Shown here piece after piece: positions 11,052-22,639 of a DNA stretch of 64,000 nucleotides. Within the stretch, counting starts at the first letter, position 1. Every line of letters begins with the position of its first letter. The position numbers were made by a program, and so were the translations under genes. This DNA comes from Basidiobolus meristosporus CBS 931.73 (Eukaryota; Basidiobolomycota; Basidiobolomycetes; Basidiobolales; Basidiobolaceae): contig MCFE01000353.1 in assembly GCA_002104905.1 (NCBI GenBank), positions 24,277 to 88,276 of the forward strand. Reading direction: 5' to 3'. The notes beneath the pieces were generated by a model. The model did no database searches and had not been told where the DNA came from. It saw only the letters and a program-made list of their open reading frames with translations.

Positions 11052-14000
11052 ATGTCGGGTAACAATGTTAAAGTCGTATGTCGATTTCGGCCACAGAACA
11101 AACTCGAGGAAAGAAACAACGGACGAACGGTTGTCGATATCGATGATTCAGGAACCTCAGTTAAATTCGAAGTAACGCCTTTCCTTTTACAGTTTGATAC
11201 ACTAGTCACTAAGCCCCTCCCCTTCATTCAATCGAACTTGCATAGAGTAAGGAACATCGAGGGACTTTCAACTTTGATAGGTGCTATTCTCCAACCGCTT
11301 CTCAACAAGAGGTATTCGAGTATGGTATCATACAAACCGTGGAAGGTATTTGGCGAACTTCGTGTAGCCCATGGCATAACGGTGTATTGATGTTTCGGAA
11401 TTAGATGTTATGTGTGGCTATAACGGCACGGTGCTTGCATACGGCCAAACCGGTAGTGGTAAAACTCATACGATGATGGTAGCTTATCTGTATTGTCAAC
11501 CGGAAAAGCATGACTCGTTTGGCTTATATGCAATTTGCTTGATAGGGGGATATGGAGAGTGCCGAATTCCAAGGCATTATACCTCGCATCGTGGAAACAA
11601 TCTTTCAATCGATCCACGACTCCCCATATACCACCGAGTATACAGTCAAGGTATCCTGCATGGAGATATACATGGAGAGAATCCGTGACCTGCTAAACCG
11701 TCAGTATTTGTAGAGTGAACAACGATCACGAGAGGTCACTAATCACTCTTGCTTACAGCCAAAAACGACAACCTGTCCATCCACGAGGATAAAAATCGAG
11801 GGATCTACGTGAAGGATCTATGTGAGGTGTACGTTAGCGATTTGCAAGAAGTTTACGAGGTTATGGACCGTGGAGCGAGTGCCCGTGCCGTATCCTCTAC
11901 AAGTAAGGCCACGTGATTCGTTGGGCACTTAATGAAGCTCTACTTACTATTTTCCCTCACGAACCGCAGACATGAATGCTGAGAGCTCGCGTTCCCACTC
12001 CATCTTCATAATTGTGATCAGTCAAAAGAACCTGGTAGACGGGAGCGTAAAGACCGGAAAGCTGTACTTGGTTGACCTGGCTGGGTCCGAGAAAGTTGGC
12101 AAAACTGGCGCCTCTGGTCAAACCTTGGAGGAGGCCAAAAAGATCAACAAGTCGTTAACGACTCTTGGCATGGTCATCAATGCGCTCTCTGATGGCAAGG
12201 TATCGACCCTTATGAAAAGTACAATCACTCTACTTTACTTATGATCCTAATGTCTACACCATGCCAGTCGACCCATATACCATATCGCGACAGTAAGCTT
12301 ACTAGAATTCTGCAAGAATCCCTGGGTGGAAACTCTCGCACCACATTGATTATCAACTGCTCTCCCTCGTCCTACAATGATGCCGAAACCTTGAGCACAC
12401 TTCGCTTCGGAGCAAGGTACAGATACTCATAGCTGATGCCCTGTTACCTCACGTTCATCTGGAAAACCATTACCTGCAGAGCAAAAACCATCAAGAACAA
12501 AGCCAAGGTTAACCAAGAGCTGAGCTCTGAGCAGCTGAAGGCGATGCTAAAACAATCCAAGGCTGAAGCACTCACCTTTAGACAATACACTGCCTTGTTG
12601 GAGGATGAACTAGTCGTCTGGCGCTCAGGTAGGCCCAAAAGGATTTAGCGTTTCTCATTGCACAACTAAGGAGTTGAATACTGTTCAGGCGGCTCTGTTC
12701 CCCAGGAGAAGTATGCTTCCATGGAAAAGGTTGCTGGAGCAAACAAAGGTCAATTCAAAAACATACAACATTCATATTCTGGCTCGCCGGTGCCTAGAGC
12801 CCCTCTGACTCCAGTTTCGTACGGAGTAAACTCTCGTACGATGTCCCCGGCTCAGCAACTCCAAGAAAACGAGTTGGCTGAGCAGCTCGCGGAAAAGGCA
12901 AGCCTAGCTATCGGTTTGACTCGAAGCATAATAAGCCATTTAACACGCTAAACCATAGGAACTGGAGCTCAATGAACAAACCAAATTAAATCTTGCCTTG
13001 AAGGAGCAATTCATTTCCTTGAAAAAACAGGCGATAAAACACGCTAAGGTTAGTGGGATTCGCTCTGCGATTGCGCATATATTAATGCTGATCCTTCGGA
13101 AACCAGGAGAACAAAGATATGATCACCAAGATCACTGAGCTGCGAAATCAATTAGAGAAAAGCAAAAGTGAGAACCAAGTTGTTGTCATTGGCATGAACA
13201 ACCTCAATGAGACCAACCAAAACCTGGTTGACGAACTAAAGGGATTGAAGGTAAGTCCTTCGTAGCCACGTGGTATATGGAGAGTACCATCTTAGAATGA
13301 TGTTGGACCAGAAAACCATCACCCAGATTATACGCTCTTCCGAAGATACCAGAAATGGCGCCAGTAACGACAAAGAGAAGGTGGCCCAGATTATTGCTGA
13401 ACTTTCAAATTCGGTGAGTAGCATTGACGAGAATTGGAAATAGCGTTACTAATTCGATGCACAGATTGCTAGCGGAAGGCAGCAGGCTAGGAACGGCTCC
13501 ACAGAGGCCAATAATGTGATCAAGGCTTCAAGACTTGACGGGCCCCAGGCCAAGCCGCTCGGAGGGCAATATGAACGAACCGTAAATGAACTGAAATACG
13601 AAGATAGCCTACACCCTCATAAAAAAGATGAGTCCGATTCCCAGTATTCGAAGCCCAACACTCATAGTAGAAACCCAATTGGTGTGATGTCGAAGCGCTC
13701 TATATGATTACACCCCATCAATTCGCTTATACTTCTCTCTGTGTAGACAAATCCGTCGTTGAACAGAAAGCAGGTGGCAACCCATATGTTTCGAGAGTAG
13801 CCGACGAATTGGTATTGTTATTTGATCTCTATAACATTGCACCAATGCTGACTTCTTTTTGAAGGGCAAGTCTCTAAAATCCAACTTCAAAGAGACCCAA
13901 ATTCGTGATGGGAATAAGCAAGACACCCATGGAAGAAACGAAGGCATTCAAGGCTTCAACAGGTACATATTGCTTCGAGTTGCTGAATTGGCTTTCTATT

Positions 14001-14161
14001 ATGCCACTTCGACCTGAACCATATAAGAATGCTTGTGAAAGTACTAACCATTCCTTTGAACTCGCTCTTTTAGACGACCTTTGCCAGATACAAAAGCCTT
14101 GCAACCGGCTCCGAGCACAAGAATGAAAGAGACATCAAAGCTCTGGCACAGTAATCGTTAG
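11052..14161 (+). CDS. KHC: Conventional kinesin (kinesin-1) heavy chain, short form, 16 exons
   Basis: Plus-end microtubule motor for organelle and vesicle transport. Exons by eye: 11052-11171, 11246-11345, 11405-11478, 11546-11699, 11759-11902, 11970-12199, 12268-12416, 12480-12628, 12689-12897, 12959-13048, 13107-13250, 13312-13413, 13465-13681, 13747-13811, 13865-13962 and 14074-14161. They total 2133 nt, giving 710 residues. Motor motifs are complete: [35 protein letters not shown]-loop [11 protein letters not shown], switch [12 protein letters not shown], switch [21 protein letters not shown], and [19 protein letters not shown]. The neck is [15 protein letters not shown]. The stalk is coiled-coil-like but short; fungal kinesin-1 is usually about 900 residues or more. 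[11 protein letters not shown] in exon 13 resembles the autoinhibitory IAK tail motif (inference). The intron 12898-12958 is GC-AG. Exons 12-16 are the least certain part. Confidence 0.88.
12898..12958 (+). other. Non-canonical GC-AG intron in kinesin
   Basis: The reading frame runs GAA AAG, then the intron starts GCAAGC and ends CATAG before GAA CTG GAG. AAG|GCAAGC is the usual consensus context for GC donors. The phase is kept and the 61-bp length equals that of neighbouring introns. Reading through instead gives a stop at 12949-12951. Confidence 0.75.
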
Positions 14162-15148
14162 ATTTACTGGTGAGCGCCCACATGTGAACACTGCAAAGAT
14201 GGGATGAAAAGACCATTCTGCTTGAGAATCTGAGAAAACGATCATAAGCAATTTGGCCACTGCTAGTTTTTTGGTCAAGTATACCCAGATTAGCAACCCA
14301 AGCTCCAGTACAACGTACTCGATATTGTCGACCCATAAGATTGAAAAACCGTAATCCTCTGATTGCCCTGCCGAGTCATGGTCTCGATGGTGCTAAAAGG
14401 TGCTTCTTCTGGTATGTTTGGTAGCACTCCGTGGACTGAAATGCTTGATACCAAAGAGGAAAACGCTAGCTAGGATAAACCCTCTTGAGCTATTAGTCTA
14501 CTGGCTGGACTGGCTTCCCATATTTTACCAGAATATTTTCGAAATCCCCACCTCTGTAGATATGTACATAGAGTCTAGAAAATCAACCGTGGTGGCACTA
14601 AGCCTAATGCATTGTACTCAGTCTTTTAATTAATAGCTTTTGGATCGGCCTTGGTTATCTTGTAACGCACAGCCTTGTAATATTTGCTAACATAGACTTT
14701 ATAACCACTAATACGTGCTCATAAAACGATCCAAGACCCGTCCTAAAAGCAATTTTTCCTTGTTCATCCACTGCACAGTGAAGAATTTTTGGTTTTAGAT
14801 GAGTTCATAGCATGACACAATTCGTGATCGGGTAAATCGACTTTTCTAACGTGGATGAAGCAGATCATGGCCATTGGTGGGCCATGATATCACACATCAT
14901 GACAAGCGCGTTAAACAAATTATATTGTTTTGTATAACATCTATACACGCATGCTACGTATTGTTGGTGTTGAGAAATTTTTCATATTCCAATGAATTCG
15001 AGTGGATTCGAGCTGATTTTACCTTGGGAACCCCCGCTTAGAAATCAATCTTGACCAAGTTGGGGCTTTGCTTACTGCTACCTGTTAGTTCTTTGTTCTT
15101 CTCCCCCAAACAGGCATCAATATCCTCTCCCACGCATAGATACAAGCG
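14162..15148. other. Intergenic region, no gene seen
   Basis: About 990 bp between kinesin and TOM40. It is AT-rich, with only short ORFs that lack similarity or splice context. The last 100 bp are pyrimidine-rich and are probably the TOM40 promoter and leader. Confidence 0.5.
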
Positions 15149-16269
15149 ATGTCTGGCTCTGATCTTACTCAATACTGGAACCCTTTGCATTTGGTTCGAC
15201 TTTTCAACGAGTACAAGGCTGGGCTTGGTCTCCCAAACCCTGGCTCTTACGAAGCGCTTCAACGTGAAGTTAAAAGTGAGCACAGCATCCCCAGATATGA
15301 AAATCCCAAGAAAACAGCCAAACTCACTTAATTTGCCTCTTTAGACACTTTCCTGACCAACCATGTCTTCGATGGTGCCAGAGCCGATTTGACCAAGGGT
15401 TTATCCCAGAACTTCCAAGTCACACACTCCTTCTCTCTTGGCTCCATGATCATGCCTCCCTCCTACAGCTTTGGAACCGTTTTCGTTGGAGCTAAGGTAT
15501 CTAGCGAGCCAAAAGTGATGTGAATATTCAATTTTTCATTCTGAACATTCGTAGTCTTTCCTCCAAGGTACTATTGACACCGACGGCAACTTGCAAGCCC
15601 GAGTAAACTATGCCTGGTCTCAAAACTTGGTTTCCAAGATCCAAAGCCAAGTAAGCGACGACCTGTTCGTGGACCCTTCCATGCCATCTAATATCTAACA
15701 CCTTTATCAAGCTTTCAAACCAACCTGGACACTCGATGCTTCAGCTCGAGACTGACTACAACGGCGATGATTTTAACCTGAACGTCAAGGCCGTCAACCC
15801 TTCTCCCGCCGAAGGCACCGGCATCTTTGTTGGCAGCTACCTTCAATCGGTCACCAAACACTTGTCAGTTGGTCTCGAAGGCTTGCTTCAGAAGCCTACT
15901 CCTGACATTGAAGAGTCCGGCTTGGCTTATGTTGCCAGATACGCCAAGGACAATTACATTGCCACCGCACAGTTCCAGGGAATGGGCGTGATCCAAGCCT
16001 CCTACTACCAGAAGATCAATGAGAAGGTTGACTTCGGAACCGAACTCCAAATCATCTGCGCCCAAGGACGCCGTGAGGCTGTCTGCTCCGTCGGTGGCAA
16101 ATTCGACTTCAGACAGGCCACCTTCCGTGGCCAGGTCGACACCACCGGCAAGGTTTCTGCTGTGCTTGAGGAGAAGATGGCCCCCGGGTTCTCCTTCCTC
16201 ATCAGCGGTGAGATCGACCACATGAAGGGTGCTAGTAGATTTGGGGTTGGCATTATGTTGGAAGCATAA
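15149..16269 (+). CDS. TOM40: Mitochondrial import receptor / translocase channel Tom40
   Basis: Beta-barrel pore of the outer mitochondrial membrane through which nuclear-encoded precursors enter. Four exons: 15149-15275, 15345-15496, 15555-15650 and 15712-16269, all GT-AG; 933 nt, 310 residues. Shorter than budding-yeast Tom40 (387) mainly because the N-terminal extension is minimal. Recognisable stretches: the start MSGSDLTQYWNPLHLVRLFN, the first-strand region NTFLTNHVFDGARADLTKGL, the typical VTHSFSLGS, DTDGNLQARVNYAWS and EGLLQKPTPDIEESGLAYVA. The C-terminal beta-signal SRFGVGIMLEA is the last strand, read by the SAM complex. It converges with RPT3, the stops being about 320 bp apart. 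Confidence 0.95.
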
Positions 16270-16590
16270 GTTGGCTCACTTCGGCACACACTCACAAAAC
16301 CCCTAAATCTCATCTATTTCATCATGGAACAACTCGCTTCATTCAAATATTTTAAGCATAAAAATCATTTCCTCCAGAATTCCAGTGATTCGTGGGCCCA
16401 CTTGACCAGCCGTAGAGTGTGCAATGGACTCGATGATTGGTGGCCAACACGATTGCATAGTGTGGGGTGGGGGCCGGGTCATGTGGCCATCTGGCGAGTG
16501 ATGTGTAAAATTAAATTGGTACTCTTTATATATGTATATGTTGAAGAACCTCGACTAAGTGGAAACAGAAGTGACGGAGTGCTAAAGAGA

Positions 16591-17945
16591 TTATTTGTAG
16601 AACTCGAAATCAATGTCGGTTTTCTTGACGTTGGATTTGTAGCCCTTTTCGATATCCTTGCTGAGGATGACATAGCGATTCTTGCGGACGGCTTGCATAC
16701 CAGCTTCTTGGCAGATGGCTGCGATGTCAGCACCGCTGAGTTTATCGGGACGTGACACGACTGTTGAGGAAGGGTGAGGTTAGGTAATGGTGTGTCGAAG
16801 ACAACTGCTTGGCCTACTTACAATCTTCCAGATCCACCTCTTCAGATAGGTTCATCTTGCCGGTGATTGTGGAGAAAATCAACCGCTTTTGACGACGGTC
16901 GGGGGTAGGGAACTCGATCTTGCGGTCCAATCTTCCGGGACGCAGAAGGGCTGGATCCAAGGTGTCGGCACGGTTGGTGGCCATAATGACCTTGATGTTG
17001 GAGGATTGGTCGAACCCATCCATTTGGTTGAGTAGCTCAAGAAGAATACGTTGCACTTCACGATCGGCACCAGTCTGAGCATCGAAACGTTTGGTGGCGA
17101 TGGCATCCACTTCGTCAATGAAGATGATGGCGGGCGAATTCTCTCTTGCTAGACGGAAGACATCGCGCACCATACGTGGGCCTTCACCGAGATACTTCTG
17201 GACAAACTCTGAGCCAACCACACGAATGAAGGAGGCGGTTGTGTGGTTGGCAACGGCTTTGACAAGCATGGTTTTACCTGTACCTGGAGGGCCGTAGAGA
17301 AGCACACCGCGGGGAGGATCGATACCGATCTGTCGATATAGGTCGAAGTGGGTCAAAGGCAACTCGACTGCCTCGCGGATTTCTTGCTTCTGAATATCCA
17401 AACCGCCGACATCGGAGTAAGAGACATCCGGCTTCTCAGCAGCGCTAAGTAGAGCAATACTGCTATCGGCCTCGGGAGGCAAGACATCAACCAACGCATT
17501 GGAGTGTCTATGTAGGGCTACTGAGGAGCTAGGCTTGAGGAGCTCACGATCGATAGTGCTTAAGATGCGCACGACATAATTGGAGCCGGTGGTAGAGCCA
17601 ACGATACCAGTGTGTTCATCAATAGGTTCCAAGAACTGGCCGATGACCAAAGGCACAGATTGGATTCTTTTTACTTCTTCCTGGGCTCGGATGAGCTCTC
17701 TCTTCAGATTCTTTTGTTCATCTTTGATGTATTCTTCCTGGATTTCCAAAAACTCTAAATGGCGCTGGAGCTTCTTGAGTTTGGTGTAGAGATCCTCGTC
17801 AGACAAGTTATCAAGAGCCTCGCTAGCGCTCAGGACAGCGGGTTCCTTGGGATTGGCAATGGACAGATTAGGCTTAGGGACGAAGCAGCAAGACAACAAA
17901 AAAACGAACCTGTGGTTTTTCGAGCACAATACCAATCTCTTCCAT
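16591..17945 (-). CDS. RPT3: 26S proteasome regulatory ATPase Rpt3
   Basis: One of six AAA+ ATPases of the 19S base that unfold substrates and open the 20S gate. Three exons: 17910-17945, 16822-17872 and 16591-16760; 1257 nt, 418 residues. The first exon is only 12 codons ([12 protein letters not shown]) and ends at a GT donor. The N-terminal coiled coil ([20 protein letters not shown]) is followed by the OB region. Walker A is [14 protein letters not shown], Walker [12 protein letters not shown], the arginine-finger region [19 protein letters not shown]. The Rpt3-specific QKPD-type linker and [20 protein letters not shown] separate it from the other Rpt paralogues. The C-terminus FEFYK is a HbYX motif for docking into the alpha ring. 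Divergent from PIG-U with 414 bp between start codons. Confidence 0.97.
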
Positions 17946-18359
17946 GTTCAGGGGCTTTTATGTATACAATAGAAGGTAAGAACGCAAGCAGGCACGTTCA
18001 AAAATGAGCTATCAGGGGAGGGGGAGCAACTGTAAGCAGTGCGAAAGTTTAGTTTGTGGGAGTGGTTCTGCGAAGGGCTTATAATCAGTTTGGCCTACAA
18101 ATCATCGGAATTCGTACTGGATACCTTTTTTCTTGATTACGTAGTCAAGGACGAAAGATTTGCTCACCACTCATTGATCTGCCACATATAATCGTGCCAT
18201 CCTATGATTGTCGATGGTAAGCGGGCCCTGAGGTCGCAGCATAATCAAACCAATTTGAACAGAAACATGATCAATCCATTCAATAAATTCAATTTGCTTG
18301 GTCTAGTAAACACTCACAAGTTTTCCACCACTCAGTCTTGCTAGTGAATTCTCGCCAAG

Positions 18360-20120
18360 ATGACGGCCGTCGCGAAAACCACGAAGCGCACCACTCTGTA
18401 CGTAGTGTTGGTCGGGGTAGTCCTGAGACTGGGTCTAGCGTTTTTCTTTCAGGATGCCATCAAAGACAATCTGACGACCAGAGTGGAAATAGCCACCCCT
18501 GTGACAAGTTACAAAAGATGTAAGCAATCCTGGGCGTCGTATTTCTTTTGGCCCAAACACTCAACGCTTCCATCGTAGTGACCGAAGGCTTGTATCTCGC
18601 GCAGAACGGGGTTGCCCCTTACGATGGCGGGGTCTTCCATCAGGTCAGGAATAGCACGAAGAGTTGCTTTGACTCCAGTCTTACATACATATGCTTTCAC
18701 TAGGCTCCGCTGTTGTTGGTGCTATTCCAATTTGCCCGGAGGCTCCCTGAACTGTTTAGCTACCTTCTATACACCATAGTTGATGTTGTGATCGCTTTGG
18801 AGCTGCAAAAGATAAGCGCCGTGAAAGAGCTTCTCTATTTGAACAAAAGGAAACTGGAGGCCGAAGCAAAGGAGAATCCAAACGCTGTCGAGGAAAACTG
18901 GCTGATATCTGCCTTGTATCTTTTTTATTTGGCCAGCCGTGGGGAAGCGATCATTTCGACACGTTACATTGTCCTTGATTCTAACCACACTAGATACTTG
19001 TTCAACCCATATTCCGTTCTCACCTCGCTTGCAAGGTCCACCATAGTATTTACAAATCTTTGTGTCATCTTGGCCTTCAGCACCTCCTTAAGAGGTAAAT
19101 TGCGTATCCATCTATGTGTGCATGGAATGTGCCCTTACCGACATCGGTCTTAGGTAATAAGTTCTGGTCCATGTTCTGGGTCGCTATGGCTGCCTATTTG
19201 AGCTTCTATCCCATTATGCTCGTCTTCCCAGTGGTCATGATTCTGGCGCAGGGTAGCGGGCGTTCATTGAAGGTACATGCGAGAATTCAGAACGAACGAA
19301 GAGTCTGTATTCTAACAAACGGCTAGGCCGTTGCTCTTTCCAGCGCACCACTCCTCGTGGTTTGTTTGGGTGCCCTTCTAGGAGTGTCGTATTTGTTGGT
19401 TGGGTCGTGGCAATTCATTCCTGCCACGTATGGTGTGATGTAAGAATGAACAGCCTTCGTCAACACTTGAATGTTCACTAACACACATACAGACTTTTTG
19501 TATCCGATCTTACTCCCAATATCGGACTGTTCTGGTACTTCTTCATTGAATTGTTTGAGCAGTTCCGCTCCTTCTTTCTGCTGGTCTTTCAGTTCCACGT
19601 GTTTGTGTTTGCACTTCCAGTGTGCATCCGATTCAGGTCGGTTCGGCGTAGCCACTACCCTCGCTGCTAGCATGCGTATTGACAACTTCAATGTTTTAGA
19701 GAGCACCCACTGTTCGCTGGCACAATTCTATGCGGGATTATCGGAATCTTCAAGTCATATCCCTCCATTGGCGACGCCTCACTCTATCTGGGACTTCTTC
19801 CGGTCTACCATGAGCTATTCAAATGTAAGTTTGAGTTAGAAAGTTTTCGTCGCGCCCAACTAACATCGAATCGCCATCTAGATATGCGATACAACTTCCT
19901 GGTTGCCAATCTGTTTCTGTACTCCAGTGCACTGGCACCCATCTTCTGGCACCTGTGGATCTACCAGGGTAGTGGAAACGCCAATTTCTTCTATGCCATC
20001 ACGCTTGTTTATGGAGTGGGCCAAATTATCCTGATCATCGATGTAACCTATGCGATGCTTAGGAGAGAATTCGACTTGGATCATCCCGAGCACCGGACCA
20101 AGCTGTTGTTACAAAAATAG
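18360..20120 (+). CDS. GAB1: GPI transamidase complex subunit PIG-U (yeast Gab1/Cdc91)
   Basis: Multi-pass ER membrane subunit of the complex that attaches GPI anchors to proteins. Nine exons: 18360-18519, 18579-18643, 18704-18915, 18994-19094, 19154-19272, 19327-19439, 19493-19636, 19700-19824 and 19882-20120; 1278 nt, 425 residues, normal for the family. Seen: the first membrane helix TTLYVVLVGVVLRLGLAFF, then the luminal motif EGLYLAQNGVAPYDGGVFHQ, APLLLVLFQFA, ISALYLFNPYSVLTSLARST, many further hydrophobic helices, the family hallmark FVSDLTPNIGLFWYFFIELF followed by FRSFFLLVFQ, and EHPLFAGTILCGIIGIFKSY. The intron starting at 18916 interrupts the codon for Leu in ISALYLFNP, which confirms the splice. 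Convergent with the small six-cysteine gene. Confidence 0.95.
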
Positions 20121-20220
20121 TTGGAAGGTTTGCTGGCATACGCTTGTATAGTTTGATTTTACTTGGACATGGGCAACAAATGTGTCATTTTTATTTCCCA
20201 TCCTTCGCCGAACAATAAAC

Positions 20221-20382
20221 CTATCGATATTTGCACTTGGTGCACGACTGGATATTACAGACCCCATTTGCTCCACTTGATTTCTTCAGCGCTTTGTAGG
20301 TCCATGTTATCAAACGGCAAACATCCTGGCAACAACTACCGCTCAAAATGAACAAACAAGCAGCAAGAGGCGTGCTAGCCAT
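20221..20382 (-). CDS. Small secreted cysteine-rich peptide, 53 aa
   Basis: Starts at ATG with a signal-peptide-like leader (MASTPLAACLFILSGS). The mature part begins CCQDVCR and ends VCNIQSCTKCKYR. The six mature cysteines follow CC-x3-C-x19-C-x4-C-x2-C, and the middle is basic (TYKALKKSSG). The size and composition fit fungal small secreted cysteine-rich peptides (defensin-like or effector-like); I cannot name a family. It lies in 360 bp between the converging PIG-U gene and the eL42 stop. As a single short ORF it could be spurious, but leader plus cysteine pattern make chance less likely. Confidence 0.5.
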   Translation of the reverse strand: MASTPLAACLFILSGSCCQDVCRLITWTYKALKKSSGANGVCNIQSCTKCKYR

Positions 20383-20483
20383 GATCCAAGCTGCCAACAG
20401 CAACAGTGATGCTTCAAATCAATATTTAACAAGTCAATGCAAACAAAGGCTTTATTGTTATTTGCAATACAGGACCAGGATGC

Positions 20484-21022
20484 TTAGAAGACAAGAGCGG
20501 CACCCTAGACAAGCGGCATTGTTAGTTGGGCTGTATGGCATATCCACCCATGTTAGAAAACTCACCTTGGTCTTCTTGTCACCGCCAAGTTCGAAGTGCT
20601 TGCAACGCTTCAAGGAGAGTTGCATCTTGTACTTGCAAGCGGTGCACTCCAAACGGAGAACGACCTTCTTGGTGGTCTTGGCCTTCTTGTGGAAGACAGG
20701 CTTGGTTTGACCACCATAACCGGACTGCTTACGGTCGTAACGACGCTTACCTTGGGCGAAGAGAGAAGCCTTTCCGGTCTTGTATTGGGTGACCTTGTGG
20801 GGGGTGTGCTTACGGCAAGCCTTTCCCTTGCAGTAGGTGTTTCTGGTTTTGGGAATGTTGACCTGGCAAAAAAAGTACTTAATGAGCTGCACACCAACAT
20901 CCGGGGGGTTACAAGCCATCAAATACACCCTCCCGACTAACGCCGAGTCGATGGAAGATATCTTTGGAATGGCAACAGGTGGTGAAGTGATGGATACATC
21001 AGAGAAGAAGATGGCTTACCAT
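20484..21022 (-). CDS. RPL42: 60S ribosomal protein eL42 (L36a/L44)
   Basis: Large-subunit protein near the E site. Three exons: 21020-21022, 20566-20862 and 20484-20504, giving 106 residues. The first exon is only the ATG, directly followed by GTAAGC; a 157-bp intron then precedes [16 protein letters not shown]. This ATG-only exon is common in fungal RPL42 genes. The zinc-binding cysteines are present as CKGKAC and CTACKYK. The body reads [20 protein letters not shown] and [16 protein letters not shown], and the last exon encodes the conserved end GAALVF. Pro56 of the classical numbering (cycloheximide-sensitive form) appears as KPVFHKK (positional inference). Confidence 0.96.
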
Positions 21023-21267
21023 TTCGAGACTACTACCACCGGAACGGTAATGGAGAGAGAAAGAGAGAAGAATTTCCCAGCGACAATAACTTTAATCGAG
21101 TTCACACCAACTTCACCAATCATTTGAATTCTTCCATTTGATTCAGACAATCCCTAAAAAAAAGTCCTCATCCGGTGGACACAAATTGGTGCGCAGACTG
21201 GTATTTATTTTGATATAATGTAAGTTGGATCGTATATTAACAATATTTCTGTGGGATTCCCTCGTCA

Positions 21268-22540
21268 CTATGGCATGAGCTCATCCACCGACTGCGGATC
21301 ATTGTTTATTGTGTACCCCAAGGTCTCCAGGATTGCCAATACTCTAGGTCCGATTAGTCTAATGCCGCCATTCGAATCCACCCAGTGGGTTTCGCCAGGA
21401 ATGTCGTCCATTTTGTGTCTCATCAGGAAATCCGCGGTCCCGGTGTAAGTGTCGAAATCTAGGTGACTGATGGAGGCGCCTGGGATGTAAGGTCGAAGGG
21501 AGCTCTCCAAAAACACGATGGTCCGATTTCTCGTGAAGAACGCCAACCCCCGGCGTTTGGTGGCAAGCTGCATGGCTCGTTTGGCGATGTCGAAATCCGC
21601 GGAACCACTGAATTTCTGCCCAAAATCCTGCTCGTCGCTAAATTCTGTGCCGTGAGTTGACATGAATTTATTCAGCTCATCCGTCCACTTGGACAATGAG
21701 GCATTGGTGGCCGGATCAATCAGGTACCGGTCGAAGACATCCTCGTGGAAGCCATTAAATTGGAAATTGCCTTCGGGATTCTGATACTGCGGCAGTGGGG
21801 TCAGCCCGCGCGGACGGCTTTTCACATATTCGCTCCATGACGAGGCCAAGCCTAACCCGTGAACAAACTCGTGAACAGCCACATGGAGGAAATTTGGTTG
21901 GCCAGGCTGGCCTCTATCATCGGTCCTTCTTGGGTACCAAAAAGAATTCCTGGAGTTGAAGGAGGCCTTGATGTCTACCGGCTGAAACTCTGGAAGTTGA
22001 AAGGAATGAAGCTGTTTTGCCAGCGATTGCGGATAGAATCGGGTTTTTCCATCATCATCGATCATGGGTACATATCTGGATGGACTTGCAAAGCCTATGA
22101 AGAGAATCGAAGTTAACGCTCACGGGCTGCAAACGATCCAAGACCATTCTGCTGGTACCTAGTCTTCTCCCGCTGCAGTAACGATATTCGGTGCAGAAGT
22201 CTACAAAATTCACATCTACTACGACGGGCACCTTGAAGACAATCTCGTTTGCAATGATCCTTAGAGCGATGCGAATGGTTGATCGCACGGCTGCGCACAC
22301 ATTTGGGTTGGCATCACACCTAAAGGTACCTATCGTTAGAATGGACTCGTTCTGAAATGGCTCGGCTGAGATGTTTCGGATTGCACATGGTATCGCAATC
22401 CTGTGCAATCTTCTTGTGGGATCCGGAAGATCTAAGCAGATGGTGCCGTCTACGATCTGCTGGCTAACAACCTGTAAAGCAGGAAAGAGACATAAAACTA
22501 GTATCTGAACGATGGATTTCATGACACTGGACAGTTTCAT
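21268..22540 (-). CDS. Secreted zinc metalloprotease-like protein (HExxHxxG motif)
   Basis: Two exons, 22159-22540 and 21268-22094, joined by a 64-bp GT-AG intron (CTA G|gtacc ... atag|GC TTT); 402 residues. The N-terminal leader (MKLSSVMKSIVQILVLCLF) predicts secretion. The first half has cysteines (CLDLPDP, FRCDANPNVC, FCTEYRYCSG), likely disulfides. The second exon carries VAVHEFVHGLGLASSW, a zincin HExxH with the following Gly as in metzincins, but the third ligand position is not an obvious His/Asp. After it come GFHEDVFDRYLIDPAT and ASISHLDFDTYTGTADFLM, then GPRVLAILETLGYT near the C-terminus. The start at 22540 is the first ATG giving a leader; a second Met is six codons later. Substrate unknown; inactive relatives are possible. 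Confidence 0.7.
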
Positions 22541-22639
22541 TGAGTATCCGCGGCGGCGATCATTCTTATACAAAGTGAACAAGGACAAGCATTACCTACA
22601 ATTCGATACAAACTCTGCGATCGCATTGTTACTAAGAAG

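Noticed and set aside
14070-14336. Minus-strand ORF overlapping the kinesin end
   Set aside because: Starts at a non-ATG codon and overlaps the last kinesin exon; no domain.
15865-16221. 118-codon minus-strand ORF
   Set aside because: Antisense shadow of the large TOM40 exon.
20596-20940. 114-codon plus-strand ORF
   Set aside because: Antisense of eL42.
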